DNA of 64,000 nt from Solitalea agri (GTDB lineage: Bacteria; Bacteroidota; Bacteroidia; Sphingobacteriales; Sphingobacteriaceae): contig NZ_JAMWYS010000032.1 of assembly GCF_023914155.1 (NCBI RefSeq), positions 1 to 64,000 on the forward strand. Direction: 5' to 3'. Positions 15,193 to 24,440 of this stretch are shown here, piece by piece. The notes under the pieces are model-generated. The model saw only the letters and a program-made list of their open reading frames with translations. It ran no database searches and had not been told where the DNA came from. How positions within the stretch are numbered: position 1 is the first letter of the stretch; each line of letters opens with the position of its first letter. The translations under genes and the position numbers were made by a program.

Positions 15193-16176
15193 ATGATCAT
15201 TAATACCTTTCGTAAGGCTCAAGCCTATAACTATATTTTATTAGCGGCATTTATACTTCTGTTGCGTCTTGCTGTATTGCTGAACCCAAGTTTGTACAAC
15301 ACTTTAATTGTGTATCAGCCATTTGTGAAGTTGTTAGTGTTCTTTCAGTTTAACTTTTTAAGCAATCCAGTTTATAATATTCTAACGACCGGAGCCGTAG
15401 TGTTTATTCAGTCGGCAATATTCGGGCGAATTATTGTTAAACATAATTTTTTCAATAAAACTACTTTTCTTCCAGAACTGATGTACGCTGTTCTATGCAG
15501 TATGTTCACGGAGTTTCTGACATTTTCACCAATAATTTTCTGTAATTTTTTCCTGCTGTGGATTCTTGATAAGATCTTTTCATTTTATCGATCGCAGTCA
15601 ACATTGAAGAGCGTTTTTGACATGGGCTTTATTATCTCATTAGGCTCATTGCTATATTTTCCCTTTATTTTCATCTTTCCAATCATCTGGCACAGTTCTC
15701 TGGTTTTTAAGTCATTTTCCATACGTGATTGGTTTACTGGGCTTATTGGACTCATTGTTCCATATATTGTTTTAGGGACCTGGTATTTTTGGAACGATGA
15801 TTTTAACGATTTCTATCACCTTTGGTTGCCGTTTAAGTTTGTATTGCCTCAAGCCTTAGCCATTGAACAAGATGATTATTTTGCTTTAATTCCTATTATC
15901 ATTGTACTTCTTTTATCATTGAACCAGGTAAGGGTAATGTTTTTTAAAAATGTGGTGCAGGTTCGCAAATCGTTACAGTGTTTGACATTTTTGGTGGTGC
16001 TAATTGTTGCAAGTTATTTTATAATGCCTGATCAACATATTAACCACTTAATGCTGGCCGCTGCTCCAACTGCAACCTTTATGACGTTTTATTTTAGCTC
16101 AGCAAGGGTTAGATGGTTTTACGAGAGTGTTTTTGCTTTATTGCTCGTTTCTATATTCTACTTTCAGTTATTTTAA
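15193..16176 (+). CDS. DUF6427-type integral membrane protein
   Basis: The 327-aa protein has about nine to ten hydrophobic segments spread over its length, few charged loops and an aromatic-rich composition. The start MIINTFRKAQAYNYILLAAF and the FPIIWHSSLVFKSFSIRDWF segment match a Bacteroidota-specific membrane family annotated DUF6427. Its role is unknown. No catalytic motif is evident. The gene is alone, 77 bases after the glycosyltransferase. Confidence 0.75.
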   Translation: MIINTFRKAQAYNYILLAAFILLLRLAVLLNPSLYNTLIVYQPFVKLLVFFQFNFLSNPVYNILTTGAVVFIQSAIFGRIIVKHNFFNKTTFLPELMYAVLCSMFTEFLTFSPIIFCNFFLLWILDKIFSFYRSQSTLKSVFDMGFIISLGSLLYFPFIFIFPIIWHSSLVFKSFSIRDWFTGLIGLIVPYIVLGTWYFWNDDFNDFYHLWLPFKFVLPQALAIEQDDYFALIPIIIVLLLSLNQVRVMFFKNVVQVRKSLQCLTFLVVLIVASYFIMPDQHINHLMLAAAPTATFMTFYFSSARVRWFYESVFALLLVSIFYFQLF

Positions 16177-16298
16177 TCAGAAGTGTACGTTTGTGTTGTC
16201 GGCTGATATTAGTTTCGGTAAATTGTAGTCTTATTTCCAGCTTAATGTCTTGCAATGAGTTCTTCTGAAATTCTCTTTTCTTACTACATAAGTTTTTC

Positions 16299-16306
16299 TA
16301 ACTTTG
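16299..16306 (+). promoter_or_regulatory. -7 box of purQ
   Basis: TAACTTTG matches TAnnTTTG, 21 bases upstream of the purQ ATG at 16328. Confidence 0.6.
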
Positions 16307-16327
16307 CACTTTGAAAATTAATACAAA

Positions 16328-17017
16328 ATGAAATTTGGAGTTGTAGTTTTCCCTGGCTCGAATTGTGATCAGGATGCCATTAATCTTTTTGGGAATGTTT
16401 TAGGTCAAAAAGTAGTACCCCTTTGGCATAAAGATCATGATTTACAAGGTTGCGATTTTATCGTTTTACCAGGTGGCTTTTCTTATGGCGATTACTTGCG
16501 TTCTGGAGCAATTGCGCGTTTTTCGCCAATTATGAAAGAAGTGATCGAGTTTGCAAATAAAGGAGGATACCTAATGGGTATTTGCAACGGTTTTCAAGTG
16601 CTTGGCGAGGCAGGTTTAATTCCGGGAGCCCTTTTACATAATGATAACCGTAAGTTTATTTGTAAAAATGTTTACCTGAAAACACAAACGCAAAATTCAT
16701 TGATTACGGCACAAGTTGACATGGATAAAGCCTTAAAAATTCCAATTGCTCACGGAGAAGGTAAATATTATGCGAATGCTGATACCTTGAAAATGCTGAA
16801 TGATAACGATCAGGTATTGTTCCGTTACTGCGATGAAAATGGCAATATTACTGCCGAAGCTAATCCAAATGGTTCATTAGAGAACATTGCAGGTATCTGT
16901 AATAAAAACCGTAATGTATTTGGTATGATGCCACATCCAGAACGTGCTGCTGATCCAATTCTTTCGAATCTTGATGGTTTAGCATTATTCGAATCTGTTC
17001 TTCAGGCTGTTTTGTAA
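16328..17017 (+). CDS. purQ: Phosphoribosylformylglycinamidine synthase, glutaminase subunit
   Basis: PurQ supplies ammonia from glutamine to PurL in step four of purine synthesis. The 229-aa class I amidotransferase has the nucleophile Cys86 in MGICNGFQVLGE and the His203/Glu205 pair in MMPHPERAAD. The oxyanion region LPGGFSYGDYLRSGAIAR is intact. It is the small stand-alone form, so purL and purS should lie elsewhere. It is a single-gene unit with its own promoter and terminator. Confidence 0.96.
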   Translation: MKFGVVVFPGSNCDQDAINLFGNVLGQKVVPLWHKDHDLQGCDFIVLPGGFSYGDYLRSGAIARFSPIMKEVIEFANKGGYLMGICNGFQVLGEAGLIPGALLHNDNRKFICKNVYLKTQTQNSLITAQVDMDKALKIPIAHGEGKYYANADTLKMLNDNDQVLFRYCDENGNITAEANPNGSLENIAGICNKNRNVFGMMPHPERAADPILSNLDGLALFESVLQAVL

Positions 17018-17040
17018 TTGTACTTGTCAAAATATAGTAA

Positions 17041-17096
17041 AGAGGCAGAATGTAGATTAACTTCGGTTATTTACTTTCTGCTTTTTTCGTTTATAA
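17041..17096 (+). terminator. Terminator of purQ
   Basis: GCAGAATGTAGATTAAC and GTTATTTACTTTCTGC form a long, slightly imperfect stem with a TTCG tetraloop, followed by TTTTTTCG. Confidence 0.75.
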
Positions 17097-17109
17097 CGGT
17101 TTTTTATTC

Positions 17110-17850
17110 ATGGATCTGATAATTGATATTGGAAATTATAAAACCAAAATAGCTGTTTTTAAAGACGACGAATTAGTTGAACTGACTGCTATTGAGGATG
17201 CTCCTATTGATCATATTCAGCAATTTATTCTTAAACATAAGCCTGAAAACGCTATCCTTTCATCAGTAGTTGTTGATGATGAAGGAATTGTTCGTTTGTT
17301 AAAGCAAAACACCAGGTTTACCTTGTTAAAAGCTGATACTGCGCTTCCTATAAAAAATAATTATAGTACGCCAAGAACTCTTGGTACCGACCGGCTAGCG
17401 GCTGTTAATGGTGCTTTTAAGTTGTTCAGAAATCGCAATGTGCTGATTATCAATGGGGGAACTTGTGTGACCTTTGATTTGCTTACAGCAGAGGGTGTTT
17501 ATTTGGGTGGAGCAATATCCCCTGGACTTACCATGCGTTTTTCGGCGCTCAATACTTTTACGGATAAACTTCCGTTAATTAATTTCGAAAATGATTTCAA
17601 CCACCTGATTGGAACCTCTACCCGGGAGTCAATACTTTCTGGCGTTCAAAATGGTTTGATTGCAGAGCTTGAAGGCATAATTTCGAGATACGAAAAGCAA
17701 TTTGAAAATCTGGCCGTTGTGCTTTGTGGAGGCGACTCAAATTTTTTTGACAGTCGTTTGAAAAATAGCATCTTTGCGCCCGTGGTCAATTGGCAACCTA
17801 ATCTGGTACTAATCGGATTGAATGCCATATTAAAATATCAGTATGCGTAA
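17110..17850 (+). CDS. coaX: Type III pantothenate kinase
   Basis: CoaX phosphorylates pantothenate in the first step of coenzyme A synthesis. The 246-aa protein has the ASKHA-fold phosphate loop LIIDIGNYKTKIAVF, the motif TLGTDRLAAVNGA, and NGGTCVTFDLL with the active-site Asp, followed by GAISPGLTMR. Length and motifs fit the family. The following outer-membrane protein gene overlaps its last eight bases, so the two are probably co-transcribed. Confidence 0.94.
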   Translation: MDLIIDIGNYKTKIAVFKDDELVELTAIEDAPIDHIQQFILKHKPENAILSSVVVDDEGIVRLLKQNTRFTLLKADTALPIKNNYSTPRTLGTDRLAAVNGAFKLFRNRNVLIINGGTCVTFDLLTAEGVYLGGAISPGLTMRFSALNTFTDKLPLINFENDFNHLIGTSTRESILSGVQNGLIAELEGIISRYEKQFENLAVVLCGGDSNFFDSRLKNSIFAPVVNWQPNLVLIGLNAILKYQYA

Positions 17851-19144
17851 ATTTACAAAGTTACTTACCCTTATTTCACTTACATTCATTAGTTTAAATG
17901 CTTTTTCACAGGCAAATACAAGTTCTCCTTATTCGGCTTATGGTGTAGGAGCTTTGGTACCACAAACTTTCGCGCAAGGAAAGGGAATGGGAAATATTGC
18001 GGCGGGTTTACGTACACCTGATAATATTAATATTTCCAATCCGGCCTCATATAGCTCCCTTGTAATGACCAATATTGATTTGGGCCTACATGGAGGAGTA
18101 GATCAATTAAGGACTTCTGCATTAAAAGAAAATAATTATAATTTCTCTTTAGACCACTTCGCCATTGGTTTTCCAATGTCACGCAAAATGGGTGGTTCAT
18201 TAGGAATTATTCCTTTCTCAACTTCGGGTTATAATGTAGGAAGAGATACTACATTTAAGAAGGTCGATACTGTTGCAGGCAAGAACTCATTGTTTGGTGA
18301 AGGAGGTTACTCGCAGGTTTATTTCGGAACAGCCTACCAGTTAGCAAAAAACTTCTCCGTGGGTGTTAACATTGGCTATTTGTTTGGTAATATTAAACGT
18401 ACCACATCTACAATCCTCAATGACCCATACAGCTACAACAGCCGTACAACCTTAAGCACAAGTGCAAGTGGTTTTTTGGTGAAATATGGTTTGCAATATT
18501 CGATTATTCCAAGTGCTGAAAAACGTTGGACAATTGGTTATTTCGGTTCTGTTAAAACTAAAGTAAATACAAAACAGAGTTATGTTTTCGACAGATATTT
18601 GGTGTCAACTTCTACAGGTGATATTACTCCGGTTGATACAATAGCTTATTCGAATGATGTGGAAGGGAATTTCGTATTACCTACTTCTCATACACTTGGT
18701 TTTACTTTTAATAAAGCCAATAAGTTAATTGCCGGTTTTGATATTGATTACCAGAAATGGACTCAGTACACTGAAAATGGACAAAGTCGTAACTTTAAAG
18801 ATATGTATGGTGTTCGTTTGGGTGCACAATATACTCCCGATATTTATTCGGTTTCGAGCTATATGAAGCGCATTGAATATCGTGCAGGGTTTAATTACTA
18901 TAAATCGTATTTAAATCTTAGAGGGCATGATATTAACGAAATGGATTTAACCTTAGGAGTAGGCTTGCCGATGTCGAGTCAGTTCTTTGGTGGGTTACTT
19001 TATACTGGTTCTAAACTTAACTTGGGAGTGCAATTTGGCACTCGTGGAACCACTTCAAATGGCTTGGTAAAGGAGCGATATGCTAATCTTTACCTTGGGT
19101 TTACCTTAAACGATCGTTGGTTTATTAAACGTAAATTCGATTAA
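17843..19144 (+). CDS. Outer-membrane beta-barrel protein
   Basis: The 433-aa protein has a signal peptide (MRKFTKLLTLISLTFISLNAFSQ is slightly longer than the cleaved part) and then SPYSAYGVGALVPQTFAQGK, a start seen in Bacteroidota FadL-like or PorV-like barrels. Alternating hydrophobic and polar strands with many Gly/Tyr/Asn residues run to a C-terminal Phe-rich strand (LYLGFTLNDRWFIKRKF). It likely sits in the outer membrane. The cargo is unknown. lptC follows. Confidence 0.75.
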   Translation: MRKFTKLLTLISLTFISLNAFSQANTSSPYSAYGVGALVPQTFAQGKGMGNIAAGLRTPDNINISNPASYSSLVMTNIDLGLHGGVDQLRTSALKENNYNFSLDHFAIGFPMSRKMGGSLGIIPFSTSGYNVGRDTTFKKVDTVAGKNSLFGEGGYSQVYFGTAYQLAKNFSVGVNIGYLFGNIKRTTSTILNDPYSYNSRTTLSTSASGFLVKYGLQYSIIPSAEKRWTIGYFGSVKTKVNTKQSYVFDRYLVSTSTGDITPVDTIAYSNDVEGNFVLPTSHTLGFTFNKANKLIAGFDIDYQKWTQYTENGQSRNFKDMYGVRLGAQYTPDIYSVSSYMKRIEYRAGFNYYKSYLNLRGHDINEMDLTLGVGLPMSSQFFGGLLYTGSKLNLGVQFGTRGTTSNGLVKERYANLYLGFTLNDRWFIKRKFD

Positions 19145-19212
19145 TTCAAATAATCAATAATATTCATTCAAACTCTTGTTCAGTAGGTAATGGACAAGAG
19201 TTTGTTTGTTTA

Positions 19213-19220
19213 TATCTTTG
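19213..19220 (+). promoter_or_regulatory. -7 box of lptC
   Basis: TATCTTTG matches TAnnTTTG, 28 bases before the GTG start at 19249. Confidence 0.5.
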
Positions 19221-19248
19221 TCTGTTTTATTTTCTAGAATATTTCGAG

Positions 19249-19809
19249 GTGAAAAATCGGATTCAAATCTTAATTATTGGTCTTTTACTAATTGTTACAG
19301 CTTGTGAGAATGAACTCGCAAAGGTGGATGCTATTTCGGCTAAAATAGCAGAGAAACAGGTTGAAACAAGCAAAGGGGTTGAAATAATTTATTCAGACTC
19401 GGCAAAGGTTAAGGCTCGGATGACCACGCCATTGTTATTGCAATATAAAACGCAACAACCTTATGACGAAATGCCAAAGGGGTTGAAAATTGATTTTTTT
19501 GGTCCCAAGGTAAGCAGTATTGAGAGCACTTTAACAGCAAATTATGGTGTCCGTAGACCTAGTGAGCAGAAGATTGAAGTGAGGAACAATGTGGTAGTAG
19601 TGAATAAACGTGGCGAAAGATTGGATACAGAACGCTTGGTATGGGATGAATCATCGCGTAAGATATTTTCGGATAAGTTTGTTAAAATTACCACAGTTGA
19701 TAAAATTATTCAGGGTTACGGTTTAGAAGCCAATGAAGATTTGACTAATTATAAGATCAAACAAATGAGTGGAATCGTGTATTTGGATCAAACAGATTCA
19801 ATCCGATAG
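19249..19809 (+). CDS. lptC: LPS export protein LptC, lipoprotein form
   Basis: LptC links the inner-membrane LptBFG transporter to periplasmic LptA. The 186-aa protein starts at a GTG (19249) and has a hydrophobic N-terminus ending in a lipobox-like IVTAC (Cys19). The beta-jellyroll region includes FFGPKVSSIESTLTANYGV, VVVNKRGERLDTERLVWDE and TTVDKIIQGYGLEANEDL, typical of Bacteroidota LptC. It therefore probably functions as a lipoprotein rather than a bitopic membrane protein. The neighbouring barrel protein and PpiD-like foldase are also envelope proteins. Confidence 0.85.
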   Translation: MKNRIQILIIGLLLIVTACENELAKVDAISAKIAEKQVETSKGVEIIYSDSAKVKARMTTPLLLQYKTQQPYDEMPKGLKIDFFGPKVSSIESTLTANYGVRRPSEQKIEVRNNVVVVNKRGERLDTERLVWDESSRKIFSDKFVKITTVDKIIQGYGLEANEDLTNYKIKQMSGIVYLDQTDSIR

Positions 19810-19832
19810 ACTGATACTTGCTTTATGATATT

Positions 19833-19854
19833 AATGCCCGGAAGGGCATTTTTT
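19833..19854 (+). terminator. Terminator of lptC
   Basis: AATGCCC (19833-19839) and GGGCATT (19844-19850) form a 7-bp stem with a GGAA loop followed by TTTT, just after the lptC stop. Confidence 0.8.
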
Positions 19855-19985
19855 ATTTCCGAATTTATTGAAAATCAGAAGGATTTAACTAATTCAACTA
19901 GTTTCAAAAAAAAATCCCCAAAAAAAAAAAATTTGTATCTTGCGCCGCTAAAAAACTAGAGCGTAACTATTAAAGTAAAAGAATT

Positions 19986-22094
19986 ATGTTGATGAATTTC
20001 TTACGCGAGCGTGCAGGATTTATTATTATCGGGTTTATTGGACTCGCGATTGTTGCCTTCATTGTGAGTGATATGTTCAAAGCTTCAAGTCCGTTTTTAC
20101 AGGACAGCAAGAGCAAAGTGGGGGTAATTGCAGGTGAAGACATCTCTTACCAGGATTTTAACGGTAAAGTTGAGCAAAACATGGACGCAATGCGTCAGCA
20201 GATGGGTGGAAACGTTCCTCCTCAAATGGCTGGTTATGCTCAGGAACAAGCCTGGAATCAATTGGTTCAGGAAATTGTCTTCAAAAAACAAACAGAAAAA
20301 GCCGGAATTGAAGTTGGTGGCGAGGAGTTATTTGACCTTATTCAAGGTAAAAATCCGGATCCACAAATCCGTAAAATTTTTACAAACCCTCAAACTGGAG
20401 AGTTTGATTCAAAATCAGTTGTTACTTTTCTTAAAAACATGGAAACTAATGACCCTACCGGAGCTACTAAAAAGCAATGGTTAGAATTTGAAAAGAATCT
20501 TGCCAGCAATCGTTCAATTCAAAAATATATCAATATGGTGAGTGGCGCTATGTATGCCACTTCATTAGAGCTTAACCAGCTTAACACTTCAAATACCAAG
20601 TTGGCCAATGCGAAAATTGTTATGTTGCCATATTCATCAGTAGCTGATGCAGAAATCAAGGTTGATGAAAGCGATATTGAGAAATATTATAACGATAACA
20701 AATACAAATACAAACAAAAACAAGATCAACGTACCATTGAGTATGTAGTAATGGATGTTGTTCCTTCTAAAGAGGATTCAGCAGCTGCTCAAAAAGACAT
20801 TCAGAAAATTGCTGATGACTTTAAAGCATCTACTCAGGATTCGTTATTCTACATTGCAAATGCCGATACAAAAGCTCCTTTAACTTTTGCTAAAAAGGCA
20901 CAATTGGATGCTAAGCTTGATACTTCATTATACAATGCTCCGGTAGGAACCGTTTATGGTCCTTACTTTGAGAATGGATCGTATAAAGTAGCTAAATTAT
21001 TAGGTGTTAAAAATCTTCCTGATTCAGTTAAAGCTCGTCACATTTTGATTGGTGCTCAAAAAGGTGGTTTAACTCCTGCAGGTTTAGCGAAAGCTGATAG
21101 CTTGAAAAAGCTGGTGCAATCTGGAAAAGCTACTTTTGCTGATTTAGCAAAAGTAAATTCGGATGATCCGGGGTCAGGCGCTAAAGGAGGCGAATTAGGC
21201 TACTTTGGTCGTAACATGATGGTGCCTCAATTCGAGAATGCGGCATTTGGAGGTAAGGCAGGTGATATAGTAGTGGTACAAACTCAATTCGGGACCCACT
21301 TAATTGAAGTTCAGGATCAGAAAAATGTTTCAAAAGCTGTAAAAATTGCAGTTGTTGATCGAATTTTCTCTCCTAGTCAAAGCTCACGTCAAACAGCTTT
21401 TGCTAAAGCAAATAATTTTGTAGCTGGTATAAAAGACGCTAAAAGCTTTACTGAAGCAGCAGAGAAAGCTAAATTATCAAAACGTATTTCTGACAATTTA
21501 AACGCTACAGGTTCAGAAATCCCAGGATTAGAATCATCACGTGAGATAATCCGTTGGGCATTTAATGCAGAGAAAAATGATGTTTCAAGTGTATTTGAAA
21601 CAGCTGATAAATATGTAGTGGCTCACTTAATTCAGATTCGTGAAAAGGGATATGTTCCTTTAGAGTATGTGAAAGCTGAAATCGAAGTAGCTGTTAAACA
21701 AGAGAAAAAAGCTGAAAAATTAGTTGCAAAAGCTAATAGCGCTGCTTCTGGAGCATCCTCAATTGATGCAGTTGCAGGTAAATTGGGCGCCTCTGTTCAG
21801 CCATTGCAAGGTATTAGCTTTGGAAATCCAATTATGGATGGTGCTGGCATGGAACCTAAATTATTCGGAACAATCTTCGGTGCTCAAACAGGTAAAATTA
21901 GTAAGGCTGTTGCAGGTGAAAAAGGTGTGTACGTATTTGTTGTGGATAATTTTACAGGTCCTTCGCCAATTGCAGATGTGAAATCATTCCGTCGCTCAGT
22001 TGAAATGATGCAGAAACAACAGTCTGCAGCCGGAACTTTTGAGGCTTTACAAGACAAAGCTAAAATTGTTGATAACCGCGGAAAATTTTATTAA
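19986..22094 (+). CDS. PpiD-like peptidyl-prolyl isomerase
   Basis: The 702-aa protein has one N-terminal membrane anchor (AGFIIIGFIGLAIVAFIVSD, about residues 10-29). A SurA-type helical N-domain follows, then a central parvulin domain near residues 345-450 marked by KARHILIGAQ, DDPGSGAKGGELGYFGRNMM and FGTHLIEV, and a C-terminal helical domain. Such proteins are periplasmic chaperones that help outer-membrane proteins fold. Its length exceeds E. coli PpiD slightly. The gene has a strong terminator after it. An upstream TATCTTGC near 19936 is an imperfect -7 box. Confidence 0.92.
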   Translation: MLMNFLRERAGFIIIGFIGLAIVAFIVSDMFKASSPFLQDSKSKVGVIAGEDISYQDFNGKVEQNMDAMRQQMGGNVPPQMAGYAQEQAWNQLVQEIVFKKQTEKAGIEVGGEELFDLIQGKNPDPQIRKIFTNPQTGEFDSKSVVTFLKNMETNDPTGATKKQWLEFEKNLASNRSIQKYINMVSGAMYATSLELNQLNTSNTKLANAKIVMLPYSSVADAEIKVDESDIEKYYNDNKYKYKQKQDQRTIEYVVMDVVPSKEDSAAAQKDIQKIADDFKASTQDSLFYIANADTKAPLTFAKKAQLDAKLDTSLYNAPVGTVYGPYFENGSYKVAKLLGVKNLPDSVKARHILIGAQKGGLTPAGLAKADSLKKLVQSGKATFADLAKVNSDDPGSGAKGGELGYFGRNMMVPQFENAAFGGKAGDIVVVQTQFGTHLIEVQDQKNVSKAVKIAVVDRIFSPSQSSRQTAFAKANNFVAGIKDAKSFTEAAEKAKLSKRISDNLNATGSEIPGLESSREIIRWAFNAEKNDVSSVFETADKYVVAHLIQIREKGYVPLEYVKAEIEVAVKQEKKAEKLVAKANSAASGASSIDAVAGKLGASVQPLQGISFGNPIMDGAGMEPKLFGTIFGAQTGKISKAVAGEKGVYVFVVDNFTGPSPIADVKSFRRSVEMMQKQQSAAGTFEALQDKAKIVDNRGKFY

Positions 22095-22119
22095 GATCTG
22101 ATTAACTCATCAACATATA

Positions 22120-22149
22120 AAGCGTCTCGATCATCTCGAGACGCTTTTT
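22120..22149 (+). terminator. Terminator of the PpiD-like gene
   Basis: AAGCGTCTCGA and TCGAGACGCTT form an 11-bp perfect stem with a five-base loop followed by TTTT. Confidence 0.9.
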
Positions 22150-22200
22150 GTTTTTATTTCTTTTTAGAGATTATGCCAAACAAGATGAAGAGTAATTGGT

Positions 22201-22208
22201 TATTTTTG
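22201..22208 (+). promoter_or_regulatory. -7 box of the DUF2480 gene
   Basis: TATTTTTG matches TAnnTTTG and lies 42 bases before the ATG at 22251. Confidence 0.5.
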
Positions 22209-22250
22209 TAATTATTTATGTTTTAAGCAATAGTTTTAAGTATTGACAGT

Positions 22251-22766
22251 ATGGAGATTCAGGAGAACATAGTTAATAAAGTTGCAAACAGTGGTCTTAT
22301 CAGTTTTGATCTAGCCTTGTATTATCATAGCGGAGAACGTATTGTATATGATATAAAGGATAACTTATTCCATGGGTTGATACTTCGTGAAAAGGATTTC
22401 AGAGAATTTGTAAAGGAACACGATTGGGCTCAATATCAAGGGAAAAACGTTGCCATTACCTGTTCAGCTGATGCAATTGTTCCAACATGGGCCTATATGC
22501 TACTAGCAACAAAGCTTGAACCGTTTGCAAATCGTGTAGTGTTTGGCAACCTTGAAGCCTTGGAAATCGTCTTGTTCAGAGACGCACTTGCTTCCGTTGA
22601 TCTTGAACAGTTTCGTGATCAGCGATTGGTTGTAAAAGGTTGTGGCGATATTCCGGTTCCAATCTCGGCCTACGTTGAAATAACTTTATTGTTGCGACCA
22701 ATTGTCAAAAGTATAATGTATGGAGAACCTTGTTCAACTGTACCTCTTTATAAACGAAAGGAATAG
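22251..22766 (+). CDS. DUF2480 family protein
   Basis: The 171-aa soluble protein contains the family-typical stretches NVAITCSADAIVPTWAYMLL and GCGDIPVPISAYVEIT, which hold conserved Cys, Asp and Pro residues. No signal peptide or membrane segment is present. The family is widespread in Bacteroidota and uncharacterised. In related genomes it is sometimes near Fe-S assembly genes, but nothing of the sort is adjacent here. The function is unknown. Confidence 0.8.
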   Translation: MEIQENIVNKVANSGLISFDLALYYHSGERIVYDIKDNLFHGLILREKDFREFVKEHDWAQYQGKNVAITCSADAIVPTWAYMLLATKLEPFANRVVFGNLEALEIVLFRDALASVDLEQFRDQRLVVKGCGDIPVPISAYVEITLLLRPIVKSIMYGEPCSTVPLYKRKE

Positions 22767-22864
22767 ATTGCCAGAAGCGCTGTGTGAGTAAATTATTTTC
22801 GGCAATTTTGCGAGTATCTACTTAAAGAAGTAACTTGATCGCATCTGCCGGCTAATTCAATAGT

Positions 22865-23674
22865 ATGAAAGCAAAGCATCTGATTATTTTTTTACTTACC
22901 CTGTTTGCATCCAGCTTTTCGTTAAAAGCACAGAATGCTAACATTTTAATTGTTCCCCCGTTTCAAATCGGAGAGGAACTGACCTATAGATTTAGATACG
23001 GTATTTTCAACTGTGCAGAGGGAACAATGCGTGTTGAAGAATCACCAAAAGAGTTTAATCATATAAAGCCTTACCGTTTAATAGCAAAAGGTGAAACGGT
23101 TAGTGCTGTAGCCCTGATTACAAAAGTTAGGAACAGGTATGATTCATATGTCAGCCCTACTACATTAAAACCCTTTTTATTTACTGAAAGTGTGCGTGAG
23201 GGTACTTATAAGCGAGATGGTTATGCAAGTTTTGACCATAAGAATAAGGTCGTGAACTCAACAAAGGGATCTTTTCCAATTGGAGATAATACACTTGATG
23301 TGCTTTCAGTGTTGTATTATGCACGATCTCTTGACTTTGCAAATATTAAAAAAGGTGGCACCATAAAATTTGACTTTTTTCTTGATGATCACACTTATCC
23401 AATAGCTATAACTTATTTGGGAAATGAAACGATTAAAACTCCTTTCGGAAAGATAAGTTGTATGAAGTTCTCTCCAACGGTTGTTGAAGGTCGGGTTTTT
23501 CGTAAGAACAGCAAGATGTATTTATGGGTAACTAATGACGCAAATAGGGTTCCTGTTCGTGCAGAAGTTGAAATTTTAATAGGTTCATTAAGACTTGATT
23601 TAACAAACTACAAAAATCTTAAGTACCCGGTTGGTTCTAATGTTTCAGATGGGAATCAACGAGCCAGTAATTAG
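22865..23674 (+). CDS. DUF3108 family periplasmic/surface protein
   Basis: The 269-aa protein has a signal peptide (LIIFLLTLFASSFSLKAQ) and then a beta-rich DUF3108 domain, marked by IGEELTYRFRYGIFNCAEGT near the start and MYLWVTNDANRVPVRAEV near the end. Proteins of this family are predicted envelope proteins of unknown function. The last ~15 residues are polar. The preceding CAATTTTG element is one mismatch from a -7 box. Confidence 0.8.
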   Translation: MKAKHLIIFLLTLFASSFSLKAQNANILIVPPFQIGEELTYRFRYGIFNCAEGTMRVEESPKEFNHIKPYRLIAKGETVSAVALITKVRNRYDSYVSPTTLKPFLFTESVREGTYKRDGYASFDHKNKVVNSTKGSFPIGDNTLDVLSVLYYARSLDFANIKKGGTIKFDFFLDDHTYPIAITYLGNETIKTPFGKISCMKFSPTVVEGRVFRKNSKMYLWVTNDANRVPVRAEVEILIGSLRLDLTNYKNLKYPVGSNVSDGNQRASN

Positions 23675-23711
23675 CCGCTGGTTTCTAATCATAAGTCGCG
23701 GATTTTTTATG

Positions 23712-23719
23712 TAATTTTG
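23712..23719 (+). promoter_or_regulatory. -7 box of the DUF3109 gene
   Basis: TAATTTTG matches TAnnTTTG, 59 bases before the ATG at 23779. The next base starts the arm of an 8-bp stem-loop. Confidence 0.5.
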
Positions 23720-23756
23720 CGCTTCACTTCACTCAATCAATAGGTGAAGCGTTTTT
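23720..23756 (+). terminator. Stem-loop with T-run before the DUF3109 gene
   Basis: CGCTTCAC (23720-23727) and GTGAAGCG (23744-23751) pair perfectly and TTTTT follows. It may terminate the DUF3108 transcript, but it lies at the expected start of the DUF3109 mRNA. Confidence 0.5.
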
Positions 23757-23778
23757 ATTTAATTAAGACTTAGGGAAG

Positions 23779-24342
23779 ATGATTTTAGTTGAAAACTCAT
23801 TGGTGCATGAAGATTTGGTAAGCGAAGAGTTTGTTTGCAATTTGAACAGATGTAAGGGTGCTTGTTGTGTAATGGGAAACTCTGGAGCGCCTTTGGAAGA
23901 GGATGAGTTAAAGATTCTCGAAGAAATCTATCCGAATGTGAAACCTTACTTAACGGAAAAGGGGATTGCCGCTATTGAAAAAGACGGTGTGTATGTAAAG
24001 GATTTTGAAGACGATTATACCACCACCTGCGTTGATGGAGATAAAGAATGTGCATACACCATATTCGAAAATGGCATTGCTTTCTGTGGGATTGAAAAAG
24101 CGCATAGAGAAGGAGTTATTGACTTCAAAAAACCTATATCTTGTCACCTTTATCCAATTAGAATAACAAAGTATCCTGAATTTGAAGTGTTGAACTATGA
24201 TCGTTGGCACATCTGCTCTGCTGCTTGTGAACATGGAAAAGCTTTGAAAGTACCGGTTTATCAGTTCTTAAAAGATCCGTTAATTCGCAAATATGGAGAG
24301 CAGTGGTTTAAGGAGCTTGAGGAACAGATTTCAGCTATGTAA
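23779..24342 (+). CDS. DUF3109 family Cys-rich protein
   Basis: The 187-aa protein has about ten cysteines, in the order of the DUF3109 family: FVCNLNRCKGACCVMG, TTTCVDGDKECAY, AFCGIEKA, SCHLYPIRI and HICSAACEHGK. The arrangement resembles the CxxxxCxxCC clusters of zinc or iron-sulfur binding YkgJ-like proteins. No signal peptide is present. The function is unknown. Confidence 0.85.
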   Translation: MILVENSLVHEDLVSEEFVCNLNRCKGACCVMGNSGAPLEEDELKILEEIYPNVKPYLTEKGIAAIEKDGVYVKDFEDDYTTTCVDGDKECAYTIFENGIAFCGIEKAHREGVIDFKKPISCHLYPIRITKYPEFEVLNYDRWHICSAACEHGKALKVPVYQFLKDPLIRKYGEQWFKELEEQISAM

Positions 24343-24364
24343 CTGCTTTTTTAATAAATTTTTA

Positions 24365-24372
24365 TAAATTCG
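24365..24372 (+). promoter_or_regulatory. Variant -7 box before rmlA
   Basis: TAAATTCG, followed by CCG, differs from TAnnTTTG by one base. The same variant precedes glyA and the glycosyltransferase at 50326, each with a leader of 68-83 bases. Confidence 0.4.
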
Positions 24373-24381
24373 CCGCAAAAA

Positions 24382-24414
24382 TTTCTTGTTTGCTAATAAA
24401 ATTTAAACAAGAAA
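24382..24414 (+). promoter_or_regulatory. Leader stem-loop before rmlA
   Basis: TTTCTTGTTT (24382-24391) and AAACAAGAAA (24405-24414) form a perfect 10-bp stem in the predicted leader of the first gene of the polysaccharide locus. There is no T-run after it. A role in mRNA stability or translation is possible. Confidence 0.4.
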
Positions 24415-24440
24415 GAATAACATCAAGAAACTAAGAATAC